Part shown: one piece after another, positions 1 through 8,245 of the stretch
How positions within the stretch are numbered: the stretch's first letter is position 1
Layout of the letters: the number at the start of each line of letters is the position of its first letter
Assembly: GCA_910579675.1 (NCBI GenBank)
Contig: CAJTUF010000013.1
Location: 1-64,000, forward strand
Direction: 5' to 3'
Length of the DNA stretch: 64,000 nt
Source: an uncultured Muribaculaceae bacterium
Lineage (GTDB): Bacteria; Bacteroidota; Bacteroidia; Bacteroidales; Muribaculaceae
The notes under the pieces: model-generated
The model's database searches: none
The model's input: the letters and a program-made list of their open reading frames with translations, nothing else
Told to the model about the DNA's origin: nothing
Program-made: the position numbers and the translations under genes

Positions 1-121
1 ATTTAGGTTATCGCCCTCAATTTACGAAAAATGTGCCAAGAGCACGGTATCTAAAGGCAGATAAGTTGCGGCGGCCTTGACCTTTTTATTCTGCCGGTGT
101 AAAAATCCCAAGATTTTTATG

Positions 122-129
122 TACTTTTG
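122..129 (+). promoter_or_regulatory. -7 element of the SF1-like ATPase gene
   Basis: The sequence tacttttg fits TAnnTTTG. Transcription would start near 134, downstream of the first in-frame ATGs at 77 and 119, so translation most likely begins at 152. Confidence 0.65.
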
Positions 130-151
130 CAGCAGTCAATCACCCTTCAAT

Positions 152-1288
152 ATGCCACGACTCCTCAAAGCCGCAATCATCAGCCATATCAAGAAGCTGC
201 TCCGCAGGCTCGTGTCGGGAGTGCGCGCGAAGTGCCTGCCCCCTCCACCTGCCCATCCCAGCGGAGGCATCTCCTCGCCGTGCGCTGAGACTACAGTGAG
301 CTACCGCATGGTGACAGGGGGAGCCGGCACCGGCAAGAGCTTATTGCTTAAAGCCGAGGCTGCGGCGATAGCCAAAAACCCGCGACGAAGACTTCTGGTG
401 ATCACCACTTCGGAGCGTGAGGCCACAGCAATAATGGCCTCTAATATCGGGTGCGCCGGGAAACATAGTTGTTTTGTTGGATCGGCGCGGGCGTTGATCT
501 GCTCCCTCCTCCCCGTACATCTGCTCTGCGCCGACGAAGAGCTGCTTCCACTCCTGCTCGACCATCTCGCCTCGGTCCCGACCCCCGACCTGCCTCTATA
601 TACCGACATTTTGATCGACGACACCCAAAACCTCTCCCCTACTCTGCTGCGGCTGCTCGACCGGCTGGCTCATCCCGACGGGTGTCGGGTGGTTTATTTC
701 GCCGACCCTGCCCAGGCCATATTCGGCTTTGCCGGCGCCGGGAGCGACACCCTCGCGCTCCTGCGCGCCCGCTCCGGCACCCGGGTGGCGAGGCTGAGGC
801 TCCGCCATCGGCCCGCGCCGGTGGTGGCTGAACCTATTGTCACGTCCGAAAGTAACCATGTAGTGGAGCTGGCAGTAGATGCGGCCACAGAGGCACTGAA
901 AAATGGTGGGAGCGTTGCACTACTCACCCGCACCAACGCCGAGGTCGCCGAAGCCGCCGCCATCCTCTCCTCCCGGGACATCGCCCACACTGTGTTGTCG
1001 GCTCGTCTGGTAGCGGTCGATTCCCCCGTTCCACCTCACGACAGGGAGCGGTGGCGACACTACGCGCTGCGGCAGGCCGACCTCACAGCCACTCTTCCCG
1101 ATGGGGTGACGGTGGGCACCGTCCATACCTTCCGTGACCGCACGGCCAATCATGTCATAGCGCTCGACACTGCCCCATTCACTCTGCGTGGGACATCGGC
1201 TAAAGCCGAAGATAGGCGTCGGATAGCCACCGCCATAGCCCGTGCCACCTCAACCGCGCAGCTGGTGAAGCTCATTCCCTACACCTGA
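152..1288 (+). CDS. Small SF1 (UvrD/Rep-like) helicase-family ATPase
   Basis: 378 residues from the ATG at 152. Superfamily 1 motifs appear in order: Walker A GGAGTGKS at 56-63; a Walker B-like ILIDDTQNLSP near 153-163, with Asp where most relatives have the catalytic Glu; motif III-like FADPAQAIFGFAGA near 183-196; LRHRP near 217-221; a motif V-like GVTVGTVHTF; and a motif VI-like AIARATSTAQL at the C-terminus. UvrD and Rep proteins are usually about 650-750 residues, so the 1B and 2B insertions are largely missing. The first 50 residues are basic and proline-rich and look unrelated to helicases. It may be a reduced helicase, a DNA-stimulated ATPase, or a regulator. Family membership is fairly sure; function is unknown. 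No partner gene follows; the next 820 bases are decayed. Confidence 0.75.
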   Translation: MPRLLKAAIISHIKKLLRRLVSGVRAKCLPPPPAHPSGGISSPCAETTVSYRMVTGGAGTGKSLLLKAEAAAIAKNPRRRLLVITTSEREATAIMASNIGCAGKHSCFVGSARALICSLLPVHLLCADEELLPLLLDHLASVPTPDLPLYTDILIDDTQNLSPTLLRLLDRLAHPDGCRVVYFADPAQAIFGFAGAGSDTLALLRARSGTRVARLRLRHRPAPVVAEPIVTSESNHVVELAVDAATEALKNGGSVALLTRTNAEVAEAAAILSSRDIAHTVLSARLVAVDSPVPPHDRERWRHYALRQADLTATLPDGVTVGTVHTFRDRTANHVIALDTAPFTLRGTSAKAEDRRRIATAIARATSTAQLVKLIPYT

Positions 1289-1561
1289 CAGAGCCTTCCC
1301 CCTGCCACGATAGCCCCGTTGGAGTAGTGAACAACGCACGATGTCAATGTGCGCAAAGGCCTCACCGCTCAATTAGTTAAACAACTGCGACTATACGGCT
1401 TTCAGAGACTCTCCACGAAGCATCCTCCAGGCGACAATGGCCGCAACGATGATGAGCGCGCGTAGCCGCCAAGCCGCTGCAGCGGCGCTCCTTGATGATA
1501 GCCTCGGGCAAGAGCGTGCGTTAGCCGCCGCAGCCCGAGGTTGGGAAGGCTTTTATAAAAC

Positions 1562-1629
1562 GCTCAGCGTCAGCCGAGCACCAAAGCGCGACACCTCAGG
1601 TCGCCCAAGGAGCTCGGCTGACGCTGAGC
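1562..1629. repeat. Perfect 18-bp inverted repeat
   Basis: The arm gctcagcgtcagccgagc at 1562-1579 is repeated as its exact reverse complement at 1612-1629, with a 32-base loop. No T-tract follows on either strand that would make it a simple terminator. It could be a relic of a mobile element or a structured RNA. Confidence 0.7.
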
Positions 1630-1853
1630 ATTATTTCTTCGTCTGCTTGACCCCACTCTGCGGCGACTACGCGCGCCTTTGAGTGGGGCTAACCTCAAGG
1701 TGCGCCCCTATGGGGGCTTTGGGCGCTACGCGCCGGGTAGGCGTCGTAACCCTCCGCGCAGTTGCAACACCGGCAGCGGATGCCATGGTGACCAAAATCT
1801 ATGTCATGCGTCATGGCTGATGGGGTTGGAAAGAGGTTGATCGTAATATTTCA

Positions 1854-1991
1854 TCATATCGGGCATAAATCATCAAGTTCGGCATATGTGAGCATGTGGT
1901 CATCCTCGATTATGGCGGGGGCCGCAGGTTGTGAGTCAGCCACTTCTTTGAATCTCGAGTATATTGTCTGATTGATCATATCATTGGGCAT
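1854..1991 (-). pseudogene. N-terminal stump of an adenylation-domain (AMP-binding) protein
   Basis: A 45-codon frame opens with ATG at 1991 and ends in two stops. Its product reads like the start of NRPS-type adenylation domains or acyl-CoA ligases: a TIYSRFKEVADSQ segment, then PAIIEDD, then LTYAELDDL. The last matches core motif A1, L(T/S)YxEL. Nothing recognisable as AMP-binding continues in any frame to the left, and a stop lies just upstream in frame, so this is a truncated gene with its original start rather than an internal piece. It is too short to be an enzyme. The assignment rests on the A1 motif and the residues before it. Confidence 0.65.
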
Positions 1992-2056
1992 TTGATATAA
2001 TAAAGCATATATCCGCACGATGGTTCAGACGGATGAGCGATGCCGCAACAAACAGA

Positions 2057-2086
2057 CAGCCCCGGAGCCTTTGGGGCCCGGGGCTG
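2057..2086 (-). terminator. Hairpin terminator after the PCMD gene
   Basis: Nine-bp arms cagccccgg and ccggggctg surround a 12-base loop. Read on the minus strand it is followed by a T-rich stretch (ctgtttgttg). It lies 24 bases past the stop codon of the gene ending at 2110. Confidence 0.7.
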
Positions 2087-2109
2087 CTTGTGCTGTGTGA
2101 TAATCGCTG

Positions 2110-3702
2110 TCAGCGAACGATAATCTTGCTCACTTCCGAGCCCTGACGGCGGATATAGAAGCCGGGGGCCGAGGGATCGGCAACACGCACGCCGCGGAGG
2201 TCGTAGTATTCAACCGGGGCATTGCTGTTGTCGGCGCCTACGCCCGAGATTCCTGCCGATACATCGCCGCGGAATGTGCACACGATGGGAAGGCCGTTCC
2301 ATGTCACATTGATGGTGAGGTTGGCGGTGCCATTGGCGGTGGTGCCGCTCACCTCAACAGTCTCGGCGGTGATAGCGCCGCCCATGACGGGGAAGTCCTT
2401 GACGGTGGCGGCATAAGTGGTGGTGCCGTCGGCCGAGGTGGTGGTGGCTACATTCTCAACCTTGATCTCACCGAGATCGCCCATATCGCCGAGCGAGAGA
2501 TTGGGGAGAAGCACGGTGGCTTTGTCGTCGGCGGTGGGGATGATGAGGATGGTTGCATCTTCGCCTCCTTCAGAAGTGATTTCGTTGCCTGCGAGAGCTA
2601 CGGTGAGCTTGCCTGTATATTCAACGCCTTCACCTGCGGGCTCAGCCTCGTGGGTGGTGATGGTGTAGATATGCTCGGCGAGGCCCTCCTCGTCGGTGCC
2701 GTCGAGGTTGGTCACGGTTATCACGATCTCGCCGTCAACCTCCTCGGCAGTGGCCTCGGCAGCAGCGCCGAGCACCGTGTATTTCACTTCGTCGAGAGCG
2801 GGAAGTTCGGCAACATGGTAGGTGTAGACGGCATCGTCGAATCCGGCGAGGGCTTCGCCGCCGATCTCAATGGCCGAGAGCTTCGACCAATACACGAGCT
2901 TGGGCTCGGCCACGGTGAGAGTGTTGCCCTGATCTATCTTGGCGGCATCGAAATAATCGTTGGCGGCAAAGATGATGTTGAGCATCTCGGGAGCTTCTTC
3001 GCTCTCATATTCAAAGGGCACTGTGAGGTTGGTCCACTCATCGGCCACTTCGGCTATTGGGCGCACAACCTTGGCCACGAGGGCAGCGCCCTCGCTCTTG
3101 GTCACTTCGCCACCCTTGGCGGTTTCCATGCCGAGGATGTTGCGGTCGCGGTTGACCATATCCACAGCGACGGGCTCGCCTGCCATGATGATATTGCCGG
3201 GCACACCAGCCTGGGTGAAGGTACCTTTCCAGAGATAGGCCACCACGGTGGCAGTCTGCTCCGATCCTTCGGCCACACTGCGCTTGAAAGCGAAGTGAAC
3301 GCCGTCGGGGCGGGTGGCGAGTTCAATGCCGCCAAATGTGCCGCCATCATTTTGGGCGCCCATCACCGAGGTCGACCATGTGGTGCCGAGGGTGAAGTAG
3401 CCGGGCACGGTCTGGGTATTGAGCAGCGAGTTGGGTGAGTTTTTCACCATCACGGCATTGCCGCCGTCGATGCCTTCGGCCTTCTCGCCGGTAGAGGTGG
3501 CGCCGAGGCCGCCAATGCCAATCACGTTGGAGATAGTCCAGTCGTCGGGAGTAGTGCCCTGAGCTTTCTCATTGCCGTTTGAGGTCCAGGGGATGCAATC
3601 GACCCACTTGGCAAAATCGGCGTTGGGGAGCTGCTGAGCAGCAGCGGGCATGATGCCGGTGGCTGCAGCGGCTAATGTGAGTGAGAGGTAGATTTTTCTC
3701 AT
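2110..3702 (-). CDS. PCMD-domain surface protein with calycin-like domain
   Basis: 530 residues. An N-terminal signal peptide (MRKIYLSLTL through PAAAQ) is followed directly by QLPNADFAKW, the usual opening of PCMD proteins (putative carbohydrate metabolism domain). Segments shared with a second protein at 11440-14541 include VNRDRNILGMETA and FAANDYFD, and mark the PCMD core to about residue 270. Residues about 360-480 look like a calycin-like beta barrel. The end, YYDLRGVRV to KIIVR, resembles the beta-rich tails that direct Bacteroidetes proteins to the surface through type IX secretion. A binding role for glycans on the cell surface is inferred from the family name only. It lies 72 bases after alaS. 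I see no TAnnTTTG element in that gap, so it may depend on alaS read-through or a non-consensus promoter. Confidence 0.8.
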   Translation of the reverse strand: MRKIYLSLTLAAAATGIMPAAAQQLPNADFAKWVDCIPWTSNGNEKAQGTTPDDWTISNVIGIGGLGATSTGEKAEGIDGGNAVMVKNSPNSLLNTQTVPGYFTLGTTWSTSVMGAQNDGGTFGGIELATRPDGVHFAFKRSVAEGSEQTATVVAYLWKGTFTQAGVPGNIIMAGEPVAVDMVNRDRNILGMETAKGGEVTKSEGAALVAKVVRPIAEVADEWTNLTVPFEYESEEAPEMLNIIFAANDYFDAAKIDQGNTLTVAEPKLVYWSKLSAIEIGGEALAGFDDAVYTYHVAELPALDEVKYTVLGAAAEATAEEVDGEIVITVTNLDGTDEEGLAEHIYTITTHEAEPAGEGVEYTGKLTVALAGNEITSEGGEDATILIIPTADDKATVLLPNLSLGDMGDLGEIKVENVATTTSADGTTTYAATVKDFPVMGGAITAETVEVSGTTANGTANLTINVTWNGLPIVCTFRGDVSAGISGVGADNSNAPVEYYDLRGVRVADPSAPGFYIRRQGSEVSKIIVR

Positions 3703-3774
3703 AAATTAAAGTGTTGATTGTGAGATAGCGTAATTATACGGAGCCGGGAGAGAGGGAGAGGGGCCCCGCGCCGC

Positions 3775-6396
3775 TCAGTCGAGAGCGGCACGGAGAAGAT
3801 CGAAGGCAGCCGAGATGCCGTCGGCATCCTTGCCGCCCGCCTGGGCGAAGCCGGGCTGACCGCCGCCGCCACCCTTGATGGCTTTGGCTGCCGACCTGAC
3901 TATGTTGGCGGCCGAGAGGCCATGGGCGGTGATGTCGTCAGTGAGCATCACGGTCAGTAGGGGCTTGCCGGCCACATCGGTGGTGGCGGCTATGAATGCT
4001 GTGTTGTCGGGCGAGGCCGCTCTTACGGCAAAGGCGGTGGCTTTCACGGCATCGGGCAGATTGACGCCGCGCATGGCAACCACTTTGATGCCTTGACCCG
4101 AAGTGGTGGCGCGGGCAATCATCTCCTTGGCGTTGGCGGCTATCTTCTCGCGGAAATACTCCTCGACCTGAGCGCGAAGCTCGGCATTCTCGTCGATGGC
4201 ACGGTGAACGGCGGCGGCAATATCGTTGCTTCCGCCGAGCATTCCGCCCACTTCGCGCAGGGTGTCGGTCATCTTGTCGAGAGCATCCTCCACTGCGGGG
4301 CCGGTGATGGCCTCGATGCGGCGTATACCGGCGGCGATGGAGCTTTCCGACATGATGCGGATCATGCCGATGTTGCCGGTGTTGTCGACATGTGTGCCGC
4401 CGCAGAGTTCAACCGACGAGCCGTAGCGGATCACACGCACCTCCTCGCCATACTTCTCGCCGAAGAGAGCCATGGCGCCCATGGCCTGGGCCTCGGCGAT
4501 AGGCACATTGCGGCGCTCGTCGCGGGCTATGGCGCGACGCACGTTGCGGTTGGCCAGATGCTCCACGCGGCGCAGCTCCTCGGGGGTCACTTTCTGGAAG
4601 TGGCTGAAGTCGAAGCGCAGCAGGTCGGGAGTCACAAACGAGCCTTTCTGCTCAACATGCTGGCCGAGCACCTCACGGAGGGCTTCATGGAGGAGGTGGG
4701 TGGCGGTGTGGTTGGCCGATGTACGGCGACGGGCCTCTTCGTCAATAGCGGCGGTGAAGGTGGCCGAGGGATCGGCGGGAAGGGTGAGCGACAGATGCAC
4801 GGGGAGGCCGTTCTCGCGCTTGGTGTCGTAGATTTCGATGGTCTCGTCGTCGTTGCTCAGTGTGCCGCGGTCGCCAACCTGACCGCCCATCTCGGCATAG
4901 AAGGGGCTCACCGAGAGCACTATCTGATAAAACTCCTGTTTCTTCTGCTTCACCTTGCGGTAGCGGAGTATCTGGGTGGGAGCCGAAGTAGAGTCGTAGC
5001 CCACAAACTCGGGCTCGCCTTCGCGCACAACCACCCAGTCGGTGGCCTCAGTGGCAGCGGCATTGCGGGCGCGCTCCTTCTGGGCGGCCATCTCGGCATC
5101 AAATCCTGCATGGTCGAGTGTCATGCCGGCCTCTTTGAGGATAAGCTCGGTGAGGTCGAGGGGGAAGCCATATGTGTCGTAGAGGGTAAAGGCTTCTTTA
5201 CCCGAGATCTCGGTCTTGCCGTCGCGGCGGGCTGCTGCGATTGCGGCATCGAGCAGGCGGATACCATTGTCGAGGGTGCGGAGGAATGCGTCTTCCTCCT
5301 CTTTGATCACCTTGATGATCAGATCGCGCTGGGCGGCAATCTCGGGATAAGCCTCTCCCATCGAGTCGATCAGGGTGTCGACTATGCGGTAGAGGAATGC
5401 CTGCTTCTGATCGAGGAAGGTGTAGGCATAGCGCACTGCGCGGCGGAGGATGCGGCGTATCACATAGCCGGCCTTGGCGTTGGAGGGGAGCTGCGAGTCG
5501 GCGATGGAGAAGGCGATGGTGCGCACATGGTCGGCCACCACACGCATGGCTATGTCGACCTTGGCGTCGTCGCCGTAGCGCTTGCCGGCGAGCTCGGCTA
5601 TACGGCCGATAAGGGGGGTGAACACGTCGGTGTCGTAGTTGGAGGTCTTGCCCTGGAGTGCCATGCATAGACGCTCGAAGCCCATACCTGTGTCGATCAC
5701 CTTGGCGGGAAGGGGCTCAAGGCTGCCATCGGCGCGGCGGTTATACTGCATGAACACGAGATTCCAGATCTCGATCACCTGCGGATGGTCGTGGTTGACG
5801 AGCTCGGCGCCCGGCTTGGCGGCACGCTCGGCGTCGGAGCGCAGGTCGATATGGATTTCGGAGCAGGGACCGCAGGGGCCGGTGTCGCCCATCTCCCAGA
5901 AGTTGTCGTGCTTGTTGCCATTGATGATATGGCTGGCAGGAAGGTGCTTCTCCCAATATCCGGCGGCCTCATCGTCGCGGCTCAGGCCCTCTTCGGGCGA
6001 GCCCTCGAATACGGTGGCATAGAGGCGGTCGGGATCGAGGCCGAGCACATCCACCAGATATTCCCATGCCCAGTCGATGGCCTCGGCCTTGAAGTAGTCG
6101 CCGAAGCTCCAGTTGCCGAGCATCTCAAACATGGTGTGATGGTAGGTGTCCATACCCACCTCCTCGAGGTCGTTGTGCTTGCCGCTTACGCGCAGACACT
6201 TCTGCGAGTCGGCCACGCGGGGATAACGCGCCGGTGCATTTCCGAGTATGATGTCTTTAAACTGGTTCATGCCGGCGTTGGTAAACATCAGCGTCGGGTC
6301 GTCCTTGACCACCATAGGGGCCGAGGGTACGATTTTATGGCCTTTCTGAGCGAAAAAATCCTTGAATGATTCGCGTATCTGCTTGGCTGTCAGCAT
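3775..6396 (-). CDS. alaS: Alanine--tRNA ligase
   Basis: 873 residues, the normal AlaRS length. It charges tRNA-Ala with alanine in the cytoplasm. The N-terminus (LTAKQIRESFKDFF, then MFTNAGMNQFKDI) is the class II catalytic core. The editing domain carries the zinc ligands HTATH (His563, His567) and CGGTH (Cys665, His669). The C-terminal domain ends with GGGGGQPGFAQAGG. It is transcribed away from merR, from a TAATTTTG element at 6462-6469, leaving a leader of about 60 bases. The PCMD gene follows it on the same strand after 72 bases. Confidence 0.98.
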   Translation of the reverse strand: MLTAKQIRESFKDFFAQKGHKIVPSAPMVVKDDPTLMFTNAGMNQFKDIILGNAPARYPRVADSQKCLRVSGKHNDLEEVGMDTYHHTMFEMLGNWSFGDYFKAEAIDWAWEYLVDVLGLDPDRLYATVFEGSPEEGLSRDDEAAGYWEKHLPASHIINGNKHDNFWEMGDTGPCGPCSEIHIDLRSDAERAAKPGAELVNHDHPQVIEIWNLVFMQYNRRADGSLEPLPAKVIDTGMGFERLCMALQGKTSNYDTDVFTPLIGRIAELAGKRYGDDAKVDIAMRVVADHVRTIAFSIADSQLPSNAKAGYVIRRILRRAVRYAYTFLDQKQAFLYRIVDTLIDSMGEAYPEIAAQRDLIIKVIKEEEDAFLRTLDNGIRLLDAAIAAARRDGKTEISGKEAFTLYDTYGFPLDLTELILKEAGMTLDHAGFDAEMAAQKERARNAAATEATDWVVVREGEPEFVGYDSTSAPTQILRYRKVKQKKQEFYQIVLSVSPFYAEMGGQVGDRGTLSNDDETIEIYDTKRENGLPVHLSLTLPADPSATFTAAIDEEARRRTSANHTATHLLHEALREVLGQHVEQKGSFVTPDLLRFDFSHFQKVTPEELRRVEHLANRNVRRAIARDERRNVPIAEAQAMGAMALFGEKYGEEVRVIRYGSSVELCGGTHVDNTGNIGMIRIMSESSIAAGIRRIEAITGPAVEDALDKMTDTLREVGGMLGGSNDIAAAVHRAIDENAELRAQVEEYFREKIAANAKEMIARATTSGQGIKVVAMRGVNLPDAVKATAFAVRAASPDNTAFIAATTDVAGKPLLTVMLTDDITAHGLSAANIVRSAAKAIKGGGGGQPGFAQAGGKDADGISAAFDLLRAALD

Positions 6397-6461
6397 ATCT
6401 GTTTGATCTATTATTTGCGTGTGGATATGGTGCTCCGCTATAAGGGGAGCAAATCAAGGTG

Positions 6462-6469
6462 CAAAATTA
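6462..6469 (-). promoter_or_regulatory. -7 element of alaS
   Basis: On the minus strand this reads TAATTTTG. Its upstream part overlaps the promoter of merR on the other strand (6482-6489), so the two genes share a compact divergent control region. Confidence 0.7.
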
Positions 6470-6481
6470 ACTTTTTTTCTC

Positions 6482-6489
6482 TAATTTTG
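6482..6489 (+). promoter_or_regulatory. -7 element of the merR-family gene
   Basis: Reads TAATTTTG. Transcription would begin near 6494, so the longer frame that opens at 6403 cannot be the start; the ATGs at 6505 and 6508 fit. Confidence 0.7.
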
Positions 6490-6504
6490 CAATCTAATTG
6501 CCCC

Positions 6505-6834
6505 ATGATGCAACGCTTAGAGAAGAATTATTACCGTATACGCGAGGTGGCCGAGATTCTCGGCATCCCGGTTACTACTCTCCGGTTTTGGGAGAAGCAG
6601 TTTACCATTATCAAGCCGCGGCGAACAACGTCGGGACAGCGGCTCTACACCCCCGCCGACATCGACAAGGTGGCCATGATATGCTATCTGGTGCGCGACA
6701 AGGGAATGAGGCTCGATGCTGCCGAGGAGCAGCTGCGGAGCAACCCCAAGGGGGTCGAGCGGGGTTCGAGGGCTCTGATGCGCCTGAGGGTGGTGCGCGC
6801 CGAGCTCGCCGAGATGATAAAGGCCATCAGATAG
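6505..6834 (+). CDS. Short MerR-family transcriptional regulator
   Basis: 109 residues. The MerR winged helix-turn-helix fills most of the protein: YYRIREVAEILGIPVTTLRFWEKQF, near residues 9-33, with the typical RFWE, and then SGQRLYTPADID, matching the RxYxxxDI wing. A short helical tail follows and there is no recognisable ligand domain, so it belongs with the small MerR proteins common in Bacteroidetes whose signals are unknown. The target is not visible. It could act on its own divergent region shared with alaS. Its last 8 bases overlap the end of the convergent ABC gene. Confidence 0.85.
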   Translation: MMQRLEKNYYRIREVAEILGIPVTTLRFWEKQFTIIKPRRTTSGQRLYTPADIDKVAMICYLVRDKGMRLDAAEEQLRSNPKGVERGSRALMRLRVVRAELAEMIKAIR

Positions 6835-8245
6835 AGGGCCCGGCAAGACTGTAGGTGCGGTCGACACACGGCGGAAGCTCCGTGGGGTTGTGGGTCACAA
6901 ACACAAGAGCCGAGCGGTCGCGGCGACACAAGGTGTCGACGGCGGCTATCGCACCGCGCTTGCGGGCGCTGTCGAGCCCGTGGAGAGGTTCGTCGAGTAT
7001 GAGCAACTGCGGATTTTTGATCAGAGTACGCGCGAGGAGCGCCATGCGTTGCTCCCCGGCCGAGAGGGTGTTGAGGCGGCGGTCTGCTATGGCCGTGAGG
7101 CCGAAGATTTCAAGCCATCGGGCCGCCAGTCCGGCCTGCTCGCCGCTGATGCGGCGAAACATCCCCACTGTGTCGTTGAGACCCTGCGCCACTATGTCGG
7201 CCACCCGGTTGTGGGCGCCGTTGAAGTAAAGGTGCATCTCGGGCGAGATATATCCTATGCGCTTCTTTATGTCCCAGATCGACTCGCCGGTGCCGCGCCG
7301 CTTGCCGAATATCCTCACGGGGCGCGCATAGGCCTGAGGATTGTCGGCATGGATTAGGCTCAGAAGGGTCGACTTGCCCGAGCCGTTTGGGCCGGTGAGC
7401 GCCCATTGCTCCCCTTGACACACGGTCCATGTCACCGACGGGATAAGCAACCTGTCGGCAGAGGTGACGGGGCAGTCGGCAAAAGAAAACACCTCGCTGC
7501 GCCCCTCATGGGGGCCTTCGGCGGGCTCCGGCAACTTTGTGGTGTCGAGACTGAAATTGAAAAGAGGTGCCGGATCGGTGCCGGCAGGCAACAGATGGCA
7601 GCGGTCCATCACCAGCACGCAGTCGGCATAACAGGGTATGTCGTCGGGATCGGGAAGCAGGAGCATGAGGCTCGTTGTGCCCTCGGCAGCGAGGACAGCC
7701 AGTGCGCTGTCAACAGCGGCGCGCCCTGCAGGGTCGAGCCCGATATACGGATTGTCGAGCACAAGCAGATCGGGAGCATCCACGAGCGCATTGGCCACAA
7801 GGAGCTTGCGCAGCTCGCCCGACGACAGGAAGTTGACCTTTTTCTCCTCAACTCCGCCGAGCCCGAAGAGCGCCACAAGGCGGCGCCAGCGTCCGGAGCC
7901 GGTGCGGGATGCCAGCAACTCCCCTACCGACGGTACTTCGTCGTTCATCGTGGCCTCGTAGCGCTGCTGGTAGTAGCCCGCCTTGAAGCCCGAGAGGGAG
8001 TGGATGTCGCCAAACTCCATCACCGTCACCCGAGGCGAGGCTATGGTGCAGTCTATCTTGTTGGTGAGGAAGTTACGCCCACGCTCTATGATGCGCGCGA
8101 GGGTCGATTTGCCCGCGCCGTTGGGGCCTGTAACTACGGTCACGCCGCGGGGTATCACCACTTCCGGCTCGCCGGGAGTGATCTCCACCCCGGTGTAGCG
8201 CAGCGAGCGCGAACACAGGACAAAAAGAGGCTCCCGCTCCATCAC
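6827..8245 (-). CDS. Tandem ABC ATPase (ModF/PhrA-like)
   Basis: 472 residues with two complete ABC ATPase domains in one chain. Domain 1 has Walker A GPNGAGKST at 40-48, signature LSSGELRK and Walker B LLVLDNP, where Asn replaces the usual catalytic Glu. Domain 2 has Walker A GPNGSGKST near 284-292, signature LSAGEQRM and an intact LLILDEP. This layout matches ModF/PhrA-type ATPases, which have no membrane domain of their own. Transport substrate is unknown. Domain 1 is probably weak in hydrolysis. The start overlaps the stop of the outer-membrane gene by 4 bases (ATGA), so it is coupled to the LysM-receptor operon. The 3' end overlaps merR by 8 bases. Confidence 0.88.
   Translation of the reverse strand: MMEREPLFVLCSRSLRYTGVEITPGEPEVVIPRGVTVVTGPNGAGKSTLARIIERGRNFLTNKIDCTIASPRVTVMEFGDIHSLSGFKAGYYQQRYEATMNDEVPSVGELLASRTGSGRWRRLVALFGLGGVEEKKVNFLSSGELRKLLVANALVDAPDLLVLDNPYIGLDPAGRAAVDSALAVLAAEGTTSLMLLLPDPDDIPCYADCVLVMDRCHLLPAGTDPAPLFNFSLDTTKLPEPAEGPHEGRSEVFSFADCPVTSADRLLIPSVTWTVCQGEQWALTGPNGSGKSTLLSLIHADNPQAYARPVRIFGKRRGTGESIWDIKKRIGYISPEMHLYFNGAHNRVADIVAQGLNDTVGMFRRISGEQAGLAARWLEIFGLTAIADRRLNTLSAGEQRMALLARTLIKNPQLLILDEPLHGLDSARKRGAIAAVDTLCRRDRSALVFVTHNPTELPPCVDRTYSLAGPSI

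Larger units (their letters stand above)
1289..2109. other. Gene-free, apparently decayed stretch
   Basis: About 820 bases without a convincing intact gene. It holds an 18-bp inverted repeat (1562-1629), smaller imperfect palindromes, a 45-codon adenylation-domain stump on the minus strand (1854-1991), and a terminator hairpin near 2057-2086. An open frame on the plus strand at 1437-1682 is low-complexity and matches no family I know. The mixture suggests the eroded remains of older genes. Confidence 0.6.

Noticed and set aside
1437..1682. 81-codon plus frame in the gene-free stretch
   Set aside because: Ala/Arg-rich, no promoter element, crosses the inverted repeat and matches no family.
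2650..3438. 262-codon plus frame
   Set aside because: Shadow of the PCMD gene on the minus strand, with Gly/His-rich product.
4093..5670. Long open frame of 525 codons on the plus strand
   Set aside because: It runs opposite alaS, whose motifs are complete; high G+C codons leave the other strand open. The product shows no family pattern.
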